Source: Streptomyces sp. TSRI0107 (GTDB taxonomy: Bacteria > Actinomycetota > Actinomycetes > Streptomycetales > Streptomycetaceae). Taken from it: a stretch of 64,000 nt of DNA. The DNA is taken from positions 248,001 through 312,000 of the forward strand of contig NZ_LIVZ01000011.1 in the NCBI RefSeq assembly GCF_001905845.1, given 5' to 3'. Shown here one piece after another: positions 26,839-35,161 of this stretch. The notes below the pieces were generated by a model. The model was not told the DNA's origin and ran no database searches. It saw only the letters and a program-made list of their open reading frames with translations. The stretch's first letter is position 1; every line of letters begins with the position of its first letter. Position numbers and translations under genes: made by a program.

Positions 26839-28284
26839 TCAGCGGCTCTGTGGGCCCCGCTCCAGCAGCGGGGCCGCGTCGGAGAGTACCCCGGCGATCC
26901 TGGCCAGTGTCTCCTCGTCCCGTTCCACGGCCTCCAGCACGGGGCCCCGCGCGGTGTCCCAGCGCCGGGCGACGGCGGCCGGGTCCTCGCCGGTCAGCAG
27001 CCCGGCGGCCTGCGCCGCGGCGCCGAGCGCGACCAGCTCCCTCGCCTCGGGCACCTGGACCGGGCGTCCCGAGAGCCGTCGTACGGTCTGCTGCCAGGCC
27101 GTGCCGCGGGCGCCGCCGCCGATCAGCAGCAGCGGAGCCGAGGGGTCCGCGTCCTCGTCGAGGACCAGGTCGAGCGCGCCGAGCAGCGAGTGCACGGCGC
27201 CGTCGTACGCGGCCTGCAGCAGCTGCCCCGCGGTCGTGTCGTGCCGCAGGCCGTGCAGCAGCCCCGAGGCGTGCGGCAGGGCGGGGGTGCGCTCGCCGTC
27301 CAGGTACGGCAGCAGGGTGGCGGTCGTGCCGGGCTCGACGGCCTCCCGGTCCAGCCCGAGCAGCGCCGCCACGCGGTCCACGGCCAGTGTGCAGTTCAGG
27401 GTGCAGGCCAGCGGCAGCCAGTCACCGCGCGCGTCGGCGAAGCCCGCGACGATGCCGGTCGGGTCGGTGGGCCGGTGCCGGGACACCGCGTACACCGTGC
27501 CCGAGGTGCCGAGACTCATCACGGGGGTGCCGGGGCGCAGCCCGAGGCCCAGCGCCGCGGCGGCGTTGTCGCCGGTGCCGGCCGCGACCAGGGTGCCCTT
27601 GGAGAACGGCAGGTCGTGGCTGTCGCGGACGGTGCCGGCCACCTCGCCGGGCCGCACCACGCGGGGCAGCAACGCCGGGTCGAGACCCACGTGGGAGAGG
27701 ATCTCGGCGTCGTACTGCTCGCTCCGCGAGGCCCACCAGCCGGTGCCGGAGACGTCGCCGCGGTCGGTCGTGCCCTGGCCGGTGAGCCGTTCGGTCAGGT
27801 AGTCGTGCGGGAGGCGCACCGCCTTGGTGGCGCGGACCGCCTCCGGTTCGTGCTCGGCGAGCCAGGCCCACTTGGTGACCGTGAAGGAGGCGGCGGGGAC
27901 GGAGCCGGTGCGCTCGGCCCAGAACTTCGCGCCGCCCAGCTCCTCGGTCAGCCGGTGGGCCTGCGGCGCCGAGCGCACGTCGTTCCACAGCAGCGCGGGG
28001 CGGACCGGCTCGCCCCGCTCGTCCAGCGTGACCAGGCCGTGCTGCTGGCCGCCGATGGACACGGCGGCGGCCTCGTGGGCCGCGTCACCGCACTGGCGCA
28101 ACGCCTCGCACAGCGCCTCCCACCACTGACGCGGGTCACTCTCGCGGCCGGCTCCGGAGGTGACGGTGTGCGGCGCCTGGCCGCTCGCCACGACCTGCCC
28201 GGTCGCCGCGTCGACGACGAGCGCCTTGGTGGACTGCGTGGACGTGTCCACGCCGACGACGAGCGGACCCTCGGCTGCTGACAT
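26839..28284 (-). CDS. xylB: Xylulokinase
   Basis: The FGGY-family kinase of 481 residues phosphorylates D-xylulose to xylulose 5-phosphate. The N-terminal phosphate loop is GVDTSTQSTKALVVD, the substrate region contains SIGGQQHGLV and LLWNDVRS, and the C-terminal nucleotide site has LLIGGGARG. The ATG at 28284 has GGGAGAG upstream; the longer open frame to 28344 lacks a binding site. It is divergent from xylA with a 148-bp shared region and is followed by the ROK repressor. Confidence 0.95.
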   Translation of the reverse strand: MSAAEGPLVVGVDTSTQSTKALVVDAATGQVVASGQAPHTVTSGAGRESDPRQWWEALCEALRQCGDAAHEAAAVSIGGQQHGLVTLDERGEPVRPALLWNDVRSAPQAHRLTEELGGAKFWAERTGSVPAASFTVTKWAWLAEHEPEAVRATKAVRLPHDYLTERLTGQGTTDRGDVSGTGWWASRSEQYDAEILSHVGLDPALLPRVVRPGEVAGTVRDSHDLPFSKGTLVAAGTGDNAAAALGLGLRPGTPVMSLGTSGTVYAVSRHRPTDPTGIVAGFADARGDWLPLACTLNCTLAVDRVAALLGLDREAVEPGTTATLLPYLDGERTPALPHASGLLHGLRHDTTAGQLLQAAYDGAVHSLLGALDLVLDEDADPSAPLLLIGGGARGTAWQQTVRRLSGRPVQVPEARELVALGAAAQAAGLLTGEDPAAVARRWDTARGPVLEAVERDEETLARIAGVLSDAAPLLERGPQSR

Positions 28285-28362
28285 CGGGGCTCTCCCTCTT
28301 CCGCGGCTCAGCGGGGATATGTGGTGGATTGTGATCCGGGGCACCTTGTCTCTTCCCAGAGA

Positions 28363-28395
28363 CGCGACCGCATACTAATTTGTAAACGGCCATGA
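28363..28395. promoter_or_regulatory. Candidate xylose operator/promoter between xylB and xylA
   Basis: An AT-rich island (CGCATACTAATTTGTAAACG) stands out in the 148-bp divergent region. It resembles the TTAGT/GTAAAC-type half-sites used by ROK repressors. The match is by eye and no perfect palindrome is present. Confidence 0.35.
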
Positions 28396-28432
28396 CGAAA
28401 TAGTCGGCAGCAAGCGAGCAAGGAGTCGCGGC

Positions 28433-29599
28433 ATGAGCTACCAGCCCACCCCCGAGGACAGGTTCACGTTCGGCTTGTGGACCGTCGGCTGGCAGGGAAG
28501 GGACCCGTTCGGTGACGCCACCCGGCGTGCCCTGGATCCGGTCGAGACGGTGCAGCGCCTGGCCGAGCTCGGCGCCTACGGCGTGACCTTCCACGACGAC
28601 GACCTGATCCCGTTCGGGTCCACCGACACCGAGCGCGAGTCGCACGTCAAGCGTTTCCGCCAGGCGCTGGACGCCACCGGCCTGACCGTGCCGATGGCCA
28701 CCACGAACCTCTTCAACCACCCGGTGTTCAAGGACGGCGCGTTCACCGCCAACGACCGCGACGTGCGCCGCTACGCGCTACGCAAGACCATCCGCAACAT
28801 CGACCTGGCCGTCGAGCTGGGCGCGACGACCTACGTCGCCTGGGGCGGGCGTGAGGGGGCGGAGTCCGGTGCCGCCAAGGACGTCAGGGCCGCCCTGGAC
28901 CGCATGAAGGAGGCCTTCGACCTGCTCGGGGAGTACGTCACCGCCCAGGGCTACGACCTGCGCTTCGCCATCGAGCCCAAGCCGAACGAGCCGCGCGGCG
29001 ACATCCTGCTGCCCACCGTCGGCCACGCGCTGGCCTTCATCGAGCGCCTGGAGCGCCCCGAGCTGTACGGGGTCAACCCCGAGGTCGGGCACGAGCAGAT
29101 GGCCGGGCTGAACTTCCCGCACGGCATCGCGCAGGCCCTGTGGGCGGGCAAGCTCTTCCACATCGACCTCAACGGCCAGTCCGGCATCAAGTACGACCAG
29201 GACCTGCGCTTCGGCGCCGGCGACCTGCGCTCCGCGTTCTGGCTGGTCGACCTGCTGGAGAGCGCCGGCTACACCGGGCCGCGCCACTTCGACTTCAAGC
29301 CCCCGCGCACCGAGGACCTCGACGGCGTGTGGGCCTCCGCCGCCGGCTGCATGCGCAACTACCTGATCCTCAAGGAGCGCGCCGCCGCCTTCCGCGCCGA
29401 CCCCGAGGTCCAGCAGGCGCTGCGTGCCGCCCGCCTCGACGAGCTCGCCCAGCCCACCGCCGCCGACGGCCTGCAGGCCCTGCTCGCCGACCCGACCGCG
29501 TTCGAGGACTTCGATGTCGACGCCGCCGGCGCTCGCGGCATGGCCTTCGAGCACCTGGACCAGCTCGCCATGGACCACCTGCTGGGCGCGCGCGGCTGA
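28433..29599 (+). CDS. xylA: Xylose isomerase
   Basis: At 388 residues this is a class I (actinobacterial) D-xylose isomerase, the enzyme also used as glucose isomerase. Metal and substrate residues are visible: VTFHDDDLIPFG (base His and Asp), WGGREG, FAIEPKPNEPRGD (Glu and Lys), NPEVGHEQMAGL (Glu and His) and HIDLNGQSGIKYDQDLRFG (Asp ligands). AAGGAG lies seven bases before the ATG. It is divergent from xylB-xylR and is likely induced by xylose. Confidence 0.97.
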   Translation: MSYQPTPEDRFTFGLWTVGWQGRDPFGDATRRALDPVETVQRLAELGAYGVTFHDDDLIPFGSTDTERESHVKRFRQALDATGLTVPMATTNLFNHPVFKDGAFTANDRDVRRYALRKTIRNIDLAVELGATTYVAWGGREGAESGAAKDVRAALDRMKEAFDLLGEYVTAQGYDLRFAIEPKPNEPRGDILLPTVGHALAFIERLERPELYGVNPEVGHEQMAGLNFPHGIAQALWAGKLFHIDLNGQSGIKYDQDLRFGAGDLRSAFWLVDLLESAGYTGPRHFDFKPPRTEDLDGVWASAAGCMRNYLILKERAAAFRADPEVQQALRAARLDELAQPTAADGLQALLADPTAFEDFDVDAAGARGMAFEHLDQLAMDHLLGARG

Positions 29600-29630
29600 A
29601 CCTGTCCTCGGCGGCCCGGTCCCAGTAGGA

Positions 29631-29704
29631 CGACCCCCGCGCGGTATGTCGCGGAATCATGCGATCCACGCCATGAGTCCGTGCCGAACTCCGCGCGGGG
29701 GTCG
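29631..29704. terminator. Long-loop inverted repeat after xylA
   Basis: CGACCCCCGCGCGG (29631-29644) and CCGCGCGGGGGTCG (29691-29704) are perfectly complementary over 14 bp with a 46-nt loop. It lies 32 bp after the xylA stop and 35 bp before the next start. It probably ends the xylA transcript. Confidence 0.5.
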
Positions 29705-29738
29705 CGGTATTGGGCCGGAACGCGCGACTCTGGGCGGT

Positions 29739-30179
29739 ATGGCCACGCCGCCCCCACCGCCTCAGCCGCCCGGCGTACCGCCGCCGGGCGGGTTCGGACC
29801 GCCGCCGCCCGGAGACGCCGGGCCCCCGCCGAGGCGGCGCAGCCCGGCTCTCGTCGCCCTGGCCGCACTGCTGGCCGTCGGCGTCGTCGCCGCGGTCCTG
29901 TGGGTGGTGGCCTTCGCGGGCGACGACACGCCGGACGAGGGGCCGTCCGGCGAGCCGGGCAGCAGCAGCGGCACCGATCCTTCGCCGACACGGTCGTTCG
30001 GGCTCCCGAGCGGGCTGCCCAGTGGTCTGCCTTCGCGGCCGTCGGAGTTCCCCAGCGGGCTTCCCAGCGGGTTTCCCACCGAGCTGCCGAGCGGCTTCCC
30101 GAGCGAACTTCCCGGCGGCATCCCCAGCCACTTCCCCAGTGGGCTGGAATCGCTGATTCCGTCCCTTGGGGAGGGTTGA
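29739..30179 (+). CDS. Proline-rich membrane protein with LPSG repeats
   Basis: The 146-residue protein has a Pro/Gly-rich cytoplasmic head (PPPPPQPPGVPPPGGFG), basic RRRS, one transmembrane helix (residues about 37-60, LVALAALLAVGVVAAVLWVV) and an extracellular tail of degenerate four- to eight-residue repeats (GLPSGLPS, EFPSGLPSGFPTELPSG, and similar). This is the architecture of surface proteins with unstructured stalks in Streptomyces. No function is evident. The ATG lacks a strong ribosome binding site, so expression is less certain. A longer upstream frame overlaps xylA and is discounted. Confidence 0.65.
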   Translation: MATPPPPPQPPGVPPPGGFGPPPPGDAGPPPRRRSPALVALAALLAVGVVAAVLWVVAFAGDDTPDEGPSGEPGSSSGTDPSPTRSFGLPSGLPSGLPSRPSEFPSGLPSGFPTELPSGFPSELPGGIPSHFPSGLESLIPSLGEG

Positions 30180-30283
30180 CTGCCCTAGCGGTGTGCGACG
30201 GTGGCCATTACCCCTACGCCGCGCGGGAGCGGCATAAGGGTCGGTACGGCAGCCGCGGTCGCACGGCAGCCGTGCGCACGTGG

Positions 30284-30334
30284 GTGTGGGTCGGCCCACA
30301 CGCGGGCGTGCGTCGCCGATGCCGGGCGACGCAC
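30284..30334. terminator. Tandem hairpins between convergent genes
   Basis: GTGTGGG/CCCACAC (30284-30290 and 30295-30301) and GTGCGTCGCC/GGCGACGCAC (30308-30317 and 30325-30334) form two adjacent strong stems in the 179-bp convergent gap. Together they fit a bidirectional terminator. Confidence 0.65.
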
Positions 30335-30358
30335 ACCCACGTCACGGGCACGCCGGCG

Positions 30359-31633
30359 TCAGGAGGTCTCCTCCTCGGGGACGGCCCGCGTTGCGGCCAG
30401 CGCGGTCGCCGGATCCTGCGCCGGGCCGCCGGCCGGCAGCCAGCGGCCACACTCCTCGCGATACGGCCACCAGCGTCCGTCGCGGCCCAGGCGCAGCTGG
30501 CTGGAGGTGCCGACGACCGTCCACCGGTTGGCTCGCGCACGCAGCGCCGGGCGCTCCTCCTCGTCCCAGGCCGTTTCGAGGGCGGCTCGCGCGCGTGCGA
30601 GGGCGTCACCTTCGACCGTCCACTCCTCCTCGAGGACCGCCAGCGCGGCCGGCCCGCCCTGGTCCCAGGCGCGTACGGCGGCCGCCAGGTCCTCCCGGCG
30701 TCGCCCCGAGCCGTCGGCCAGCCGCTCCAGCACCGCCCGCTCGGGCGCGCCCGCGGCCAGCCGGACCGCGTCCTGCCCGACCGTCAGCTCGGGTCGGGAC
30801 ACGTCGGCGTCGGGCCGCAGTGCCTCGGCCAGCATGCGGTGCGCCGCCGCGGCCGCCCTGGCCGCCAGGAACTCCAGGGCGGCCGGGTCGACCCCGGGCG
30901 CGGGCGGGGCCTCGGCGTCCAGGGACGGCGGCAGTCCGGGCAGCTCGGGCAGCTCGGGCGGGGCAGGCAGCGGCGGCAGGATGTCGCCGGCCGCGTACGC
31001 CTCCGCGGCGTCCACGCCGACGGGAGCCCCGGATTGCTCGGCGGGGGCGGAGGCGGAGGCGGCGTCACGCGCCTGGAGCGCGTCGACGACGGCCCGTTCA
31101 CCGCGTCCCCGCATCAGCAGCAGAACGAAGGGGTCCTCGTCGAGCAGCCGCGCCATCTGGTAGCAGAGCGCGGCCGTGTGCCCGCAGTGATCCCAGACAC
31201 CGCAGTCGCACCGCGGTTCCAGATCGCCCAGCCCCGGCAGCAGCTCGATGCCCGCCACCGCCGCGTCCTCCACGAGATGCGGCGGCATCTCCCGGTCGAC
31301 GAGCGCCGCGACATGCCCGGCCCGCTCGACCGCCAGCTCCAGAAAACGGTCCCACTGCTCGGCGGACAGCTCCTCCAGCAGGACGTCCGCCCGGTGCGCC
31401 GTGCGGTCGCGGTCCTGGACGACCGCGGTGATGCGCCCCGGCCGCACCGACACCGCGCCCACCGCGCCCGCGCGGGCGAGCCGGCGGCCCGTCTTCACCT
31501 GCCCCGAGTCCAGAGCCGCGTCCTCCAGCGCCCTCAGCCAGGCCTGACCCCACCAGGTGCGGGCGAAACCTTGCCCCCGCGCGGGCGGCAGCGCGGCGAA
31601 GGTGCGCTCGGTGTCGTTGTCGTACCGGTTCAT
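30359..31633 (-). CDS. SWIM zinc-finger protein
   Basis: The 424-residue protein starts at ATG 31633, which overlaps the SNF2 stop as ATGA. A SWIM zinc finger (CxC..CxH) is clear: CDCGVWDHCGHTAALCY near residue 145. The N-terminus (RGQGFARTWWGQAWLRALE) is the conserved segment of actinobacterial SWIM proteins that pair with SNF2 helicases. The C-terminal half is helical with a Pro-rich linker (PPELPELPGLPP) and ends with a W-rich segment (GRWWPYREECGRWLPAG). SWIM domains bind DNA or proteins, and the coupled translation suggests a complex with the helicase. An upstream extension of the frame overlaps the helicase gene and is not real. Confidence 0.85.
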   Translation of the reverse strand: MNRYDNDTERTFAALPPARGQGFARTWWGQAWLRALEDAALDSGQVKTGRRLARAGAVGAVSVRPGRITAVVQDRDRTAHRADVLLEELSAEQWDRFLELAVERAGHVAALVDREMPPHLVEDAAVAGIELLPGLGDLEPRCDCGVWDHCGHTAALCYQMARLLDEDPFVLLLMRGRGERAVVDALQARDAASASAPAEQSGAPVGVDAAEAYAAGDILPPLPAPPELPELPGLPPSLDAEAPPAPGVDPAALEFLAARAAAAAHRMLAEALRPDADVSRPELTVGQDAVRLAAGAPERAVLERLADGSGRRREDLAAAVRAWDQGGPAALAVLEEEWTVEGDALARARAALETAWDEEERPALRARANRWTVVGTSSQLRLGRDGRWWPYREECGRWLPAGGPAQDPATALAATRAVPEEETS

Positions 31634-34491
31634 CGCGTGCTCCCTCGCAGTTCCACCAGATCGGCCAGTTCGGCGTCCGTCAGCTCGGTGAGCGCGCCCT
31701 CGCCGGCGCCGAGCACCGCGTCGGCCAGCTCCCGCTTGCGGCTCAGCATCCCGGCGATGCGGTCCTCGATCGTCCCCTCCGCGATCAGCCGGTGCACCTG
31801 CACGGGCCGCGTCTGCCCGATGCGGTACGCGCGGTCGGTCGCCTGCGCCTCGACGGCCGGATTCCACCAGCGGTCGTAGTGCACGACGTGTTCCGCGCGG
31901 GTGAGGTTGAGACCGGTGCCCGCCGCCTTCAACGACAGCAGGAACACCGGCACCTCGCCGTCCTGGAACCGCCCCACCATCGCCTCCCGCTCCTGCACGG
32001 GCGTTCCGCCGTGCAGGAACTGCGAGGGCACACCCCGCGCGGAGAGGTGCCGTTCGATGAGCCGGGCCATCTGCACGTACTGGGTGAAGACCAGGACGCC
32101 CGCCTCCTCGGCGAGGATCGTGTCCAGCAGCTCGTCCAGCAATTCCAGCTTCCCGGAGCGCCCGGCGATCACGGGCCGCTCCTCCTTGAGGTACTGCGCC
32201 GGGTGGTTGCAGATCTGCTTCAGACCCGTCAGGAGCTTCATGATCAGCCCGCGCCGCGCCATGCTGTCGGCACCCGCGATCTCCGCGAGCGTCTCGCGCA
32301 CCACTGCCTCGTAGAGACCCGTCTGCTCCGGTGTGAGCGACACCGCGCGGTCGGTCTCCGTCTTCGGCGGCAGTTCCGGCGCGATACCGGGGTCGGACTT
32401 GCGGCGGCGCAGCAGGAACGGGCGCACCAGCCGGGCCAGCCGGTCCGCGGCCGCCGGGTCCTGGCCGCCCTCGACCGCCTGCGCGTACCTCGCGCGGAAG
32501 GTGCCCAGCCGCCCCAGCAGCCCGGGGGTCGTCCAGTCGAGGATCGCCCACAGCTCCGAGAGGTTGTTCTCCACCGGGGTGCCAGTGAGCGCCACACGTG
32601 CGCGAGCGCCGATCGAACGCAGCTCCCGCGCGGTCGCCGAGTACGGGTTCTTCACGTGCTGCGCCTCGTCGGTCACCACGAGGCCCCACGGCACCCCGGC
32701 CAGCCGGCGCGCGTCCAGGCGCATGGTGCCGTACGTCGTGAGGACGAACTCCCCGTCGGTCACCCCGTCCAGGTCGCGCCCGGCGCCGTGGAAGCGGCGT
32801 ACCGGCGTGCCGGGCGCGAACCGCTCGATCTCCCGCTGCCAGTTGCCCATCAGGGACGTGGGACAGACCACCAGGGTGGGACCGGCGGACGACGGGTCGG
32901 TCTGCCGGTGCAGATGGAGGGCGATCAGGGTGATGGTCTTGCCGAGGCCCATGTCGTCGGCCAGGCAGCAGCCCAGCCCCAGCGACGTCATCCGGGCCAG
33001 CCAGTTCAGACCACGCCGCTGGTAGTCCCGCAGGTCGGCGGCGAGGGCGGCCGGCTGGGCCACCGGATCCTGCCCCTCGGGCTCGGACAGCCGTTCGCGC
33101 AGCGCGGCCAGCCACCCGGTCGGATGTACCTCGACCCGGTGGCCGTCTACCTCCGTGGAGCCGGTGAGCGCCGCGCCGAGCGCGTCGACAGGGGTGACCT
33201 TGTGGTCCTGCCGTTCGCGGGCGCGACGCGCCTCCCGGGGGTCGAGCAGCACCCACTGGTCGCGCAGCCGGACCACGGGGCGGTTGGCCTCCGCGAGCCG
33301 GTCCAGCTCCTCGCGGGTCAGCTGCCGGTCGCCGAGCGCGAACCGCCAGTCGAACGCGAGCAGCGCGTCGGCGGACAGGAAGGACGGCGTGTCCGACGCG
33401 AGCCTGCCCGGGTCCGGCTCGTCGTCCGGCGGACCGACGACCGCGCGGGTGGTCAGTTCGCGGGCCAGCTCCCTGGGCCAGTGCACATCCACCCCGGCGG
33501 CCGCCAGGGCGGCGGCGCCCTCGCCCAGCAGCTCGGTGACCTCCTCATCGGCGAGTTCAACGGCGTCCGGCACGGCGGCGGACAGCAGCGGGCCGAGCGC
33601 CGGCCACGCGCGTGCCGCGCGGCGCAGTGCCACCAGCGTGTCCATCCGGGCACCCGGCCCGAAGGCCCTGCCGGTGGCGTCCGACGCGGCCCACACGGTG
33701 GCCGCGTCCGCGACGACGGACGGGTCGCCGGCCAGGTGCACCTGCGGGACGGCCCGGAACGCGGGTGTCGCCTCCTCCGCCGCGTCGGTCAGGCCGGTCA
33801 CTTCGATCCGCAGCGAGATCCGCACGCCCGCGTCGTGCCCGGCGGCGATGTCCGCGGCCCAGGGGCGCAGGTCGGGCCGGTGCTGCGGCTCCGGTGCCGC
33901 GAAGGCCGGGCCGCCGGTGACGAGCGGGGCGGCGGGGGAGCGCGGCAGGGTGTCGGCGACGGCGTCCAGGAAGGCCCGCACCAGCCCTTCCGGGTCGGGC
34001 AGCCGCAGGGGTTCGGTGAGGTCCGGCGCGACGGCGTGCGCCTCGGGCGGCATCGCGGCGGCGAGCCGGCGGATCCGCTCGGTGTCCTCCGAGCGGAGCG
34101 GTCCCACACGCCAGGCGTCGTGTTCGCCCGTGGACAGGCCGGGCAGCAGCAGACCGCGTGCCGTGAAGTGCAGGGCCAGCAGGGCCGCCGCGCCCCAGAA
34201 CACGGCCGCGCGATGTCCCTGTCCGGCGGTCCGTGCGTGGGTGAGGACGGGCAGGGCCGCGCCCATCGGGAGCACGACGGCCGGCACGGTGACCGGCTCG
34301 ACGCCGGTCTCACCGGGGAGGATGACAGTCAGGTCCGTGAGGGCCCCTGCGGCGACAGCCGGCGGAGCCTCGCCGTCGGGCCGCCAGAAGGCGACCCCGC
34401 CGGTACGGGCCGGGTCGCCCGGTACGAACACCGCGCAGCAGTGGGCCAGTTCGTGGATGTCGGAGGAGGTTGCCGGGGGAGTGCTCTGCAC
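31630..34491 (-). CDS. SNF2/RapA-type helicase (DEAD/DEAH box ATPase)
   Basis: A GTG at 34491 gives 953 residues; the frame stays open upstream, and GAGGA 13 bases away is the only binding site nearby. The C-terminal half is a complete SNF2 core: Walker A DDMGLGKT, motif II VVTDEAQHVKNP, LTGTPVENNLSELWAILDW, VFTQYVQMARLIERHL, YDRWWNPAVEAQATDRAYRI and a terminal TIEDRIAGML. The N-terminal 450 residues form the SNF2-associated region seen in chromosomal actinobacterial homologues paired with a SWIM protein. SNF2 enzymes translocate on double-stranded DNA and remodel protein-DNA complexes. A near-match of the defence-island motif lies 88 bp upstream of the start. Confidence 0.9.
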   Translation of the reverse strand: MQSTPPATSSDIHELAHCCAVFVPGDPARTGGVAFWRPDGEAPPAVAAGALTDLTVILPGETGVEPVTVPAVVLPMGAALPVLTHARTAGQGHRAAVFWGAAALLALHFTARGLLLPGLSTGEHDAWRVGPLRSEDTERIRRLAAAMPPEAHAVAPDLTEPLRLPDPEGLVRAFLDAVADTLPRSPAAPLVTGGPAFAAPEPQHRPDLRPWAADIAAGHDAGVRISLRIEVTGLTDAAEEATPAFRAVPQVHLAGDPSVVADAATVWAASDATGRAFGPGARMDTLVALRRAARAWPALGPLLSAAVPDAVELADEEVTELLGEGAAALAAAGVDVHWPRELARELTTRAVVGPPDDEPDPGRLASDTPSFLSADALLAFDWRFALGDRQLTREELDRLAEANRPVVRLRDQWVLLDPREARRARERQDHKVTPVDALGAALTGSTEVDGHRVEVHPTGWLAALRERLSEPEGQDPVAQPAALAADLRDYQRRGLNWLARMTSLGLGCCLADDMGLGKTITLIALHLHRQTDPSSAGPTLVVCPTSLMGNWQREIERFAPGTPVRRFHGAGRDLDGVTDGEFVLTTYGTMRLDARRLAGVPWGLVVTDEAQHVKNPYSATARELRSIGARARVALTGTPVENNLSELWAILDWTTPGLLGRLGTFRARYAQAVEGGQDPAAADRLARLVRPFLLRRRKSDPGIAPELPPKTETDRAVSLTPEQTGLYEAVVRETLAEIAGADSMARRGLIMKLLTGLKQICNHPAQYLKEERPVIAGRSGKLELLDELLDTILAEEAGVLVFTQYVQMARLIERHLSARGVPSQFLHGGTPVQEREAMVGRFQDGEVPVFLLSLKAAGTGLNLTRAEHVVHYDRWWNPAVEAQATDRAYRIGQTRPVQVHRLIAEGTIEDRIAGMLSRKRELADAVLGAGEGALTELTDAELADLVELRGSTR

Positions 34492-34578
34492 AGTGTGGTC
34501 GCATTCCTCAAATTTGACTACCTGGAGGGTGAGCGGCCGAGGGTACAGGACGGAGCCGGTCGACCTCGCATGCAATGG

Positions 34579-34594
34579 GTGTGAGCTGAGTCAC
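34579..34594 (+). promoter_or_regulatory. Island motif copy E upstream of SNF2 helicase
   Basis: GTGTGAGCTGAGTCAC differs from island copy B (GTGTGAACTGAGTCAA) at two of 16 positions. It lies 88 bp upstream of the proposed helicase start, with the same spacing and orientation as the copies in the island. Confidence 0.45.
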
Positions 34595-34727
34595 TGAATT
34601 CGGGCTGTGGGGGAATCCCTAAGGGGTGCGCGTCAGGGATGTCTCAGGGGCGCGGCACGGAACCGCCGCGGGCGCGGGGCCGTTTTCACAGCAGAGAGCG
34701 GCAGTGGCCGCGAAGGAGGCGACACAC

Positions 34728-34910
34728 ATGTCGAAGAACGCGAAGATCGCCGCAGGGGGTGTGGCGGCCGGTCTCATTCTGCTGATCTGGTTGCCCTGGT
34801 GGGCCGCGCTGCTGATCGTGCTGGGCGTCCCGGCCGCCGCGTACCTCGCCCTGGACCCGTCACAGCGGCGCCGGCTGCGCCGCGTCACCCGCAAGGAGCT
34901 CGGCCGCTAG
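34728..34910 (+). CDS. Small membrane protein (60 aa)
   Basis: AAGGAGG eight bases before ATG 34728 supports this short gene. The peptide has a basic start (MSKNAKIAAGG), two closely spaced hydrophobic stretches (LILLIWLPWWAALLIVLGVP, then AAAYLAL) and a strongly basic tail (RRRLRRVTRKELGR). It is probably a one- or two-pass inner-membrane protein with both ends inside. I do not recognise a functional family. It is divergent from the SNF2 gene and is followed immediately by the MITE-like element, whose left end overlaps the last codons and stop. Confidence 0.7.
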   Translation: MSKNAKIAAGGVAAGLILLIWLPWWAALLIVLGVPAAAYLALDPSQRRRLRRVTRKELGR

Positions 34911-35072
34911 GGGGTGTCTCGTCGATCATGCCGGGCTCGCGGCGTCTGGCACCGCGCCTCGCCGCGTTGTCGTCGGTCCCCGATGCGCCGCATCGGCTCC
35001 CTCCTCCGCCTTGCGATGCACGGCACCAGACGCCGCTCCCTGATCCGGCCTGATCGACGAGACGCCCCCTAG
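34907..35072. mobile_element. MITE-like inverted-repeat element, 166 bp
   Basis: The termini CTAGGGGGTGTCTCGTCG (34907 rightward, continuing ATCA) and its complement ending at 35072 match over 22 bp with one mismatch. Inside, GCGGCGTCTGG (34939-34949) pairs with CCAGACGCCGC (35026-35036), and CCGATGCG/CGCATCGG flank a single C at 34988, so nearly the whole element can fold into one long hairpin. There is no ORF. This layout is that of a non-autonomous transposable element; CTAG at both ends may include a TA target duplication. The left end coincides with the stop codon of the 60-aa membrane protein. Confidence 0.6.
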
Positions 35073-35161
35073 GGGGCGCCCGCGCCTCCGTGAAGCCGGT
35101 TGACCTCAGTGGGACACCCACCCGCCGGGCCGCGGCACGCGCCGTGGCCCGGCCCGGCCGC

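Noticed and set aside
31630..34491. SNF2 helicase as DrmD of a class 1 DISARM
   Set aside because: It lies 10 kb from drmABC, is translationally coupled to a SWIM protein, and matches the chromosomal SNF2-SWIM pair rather than an island gene. The shared motif is noted separately.
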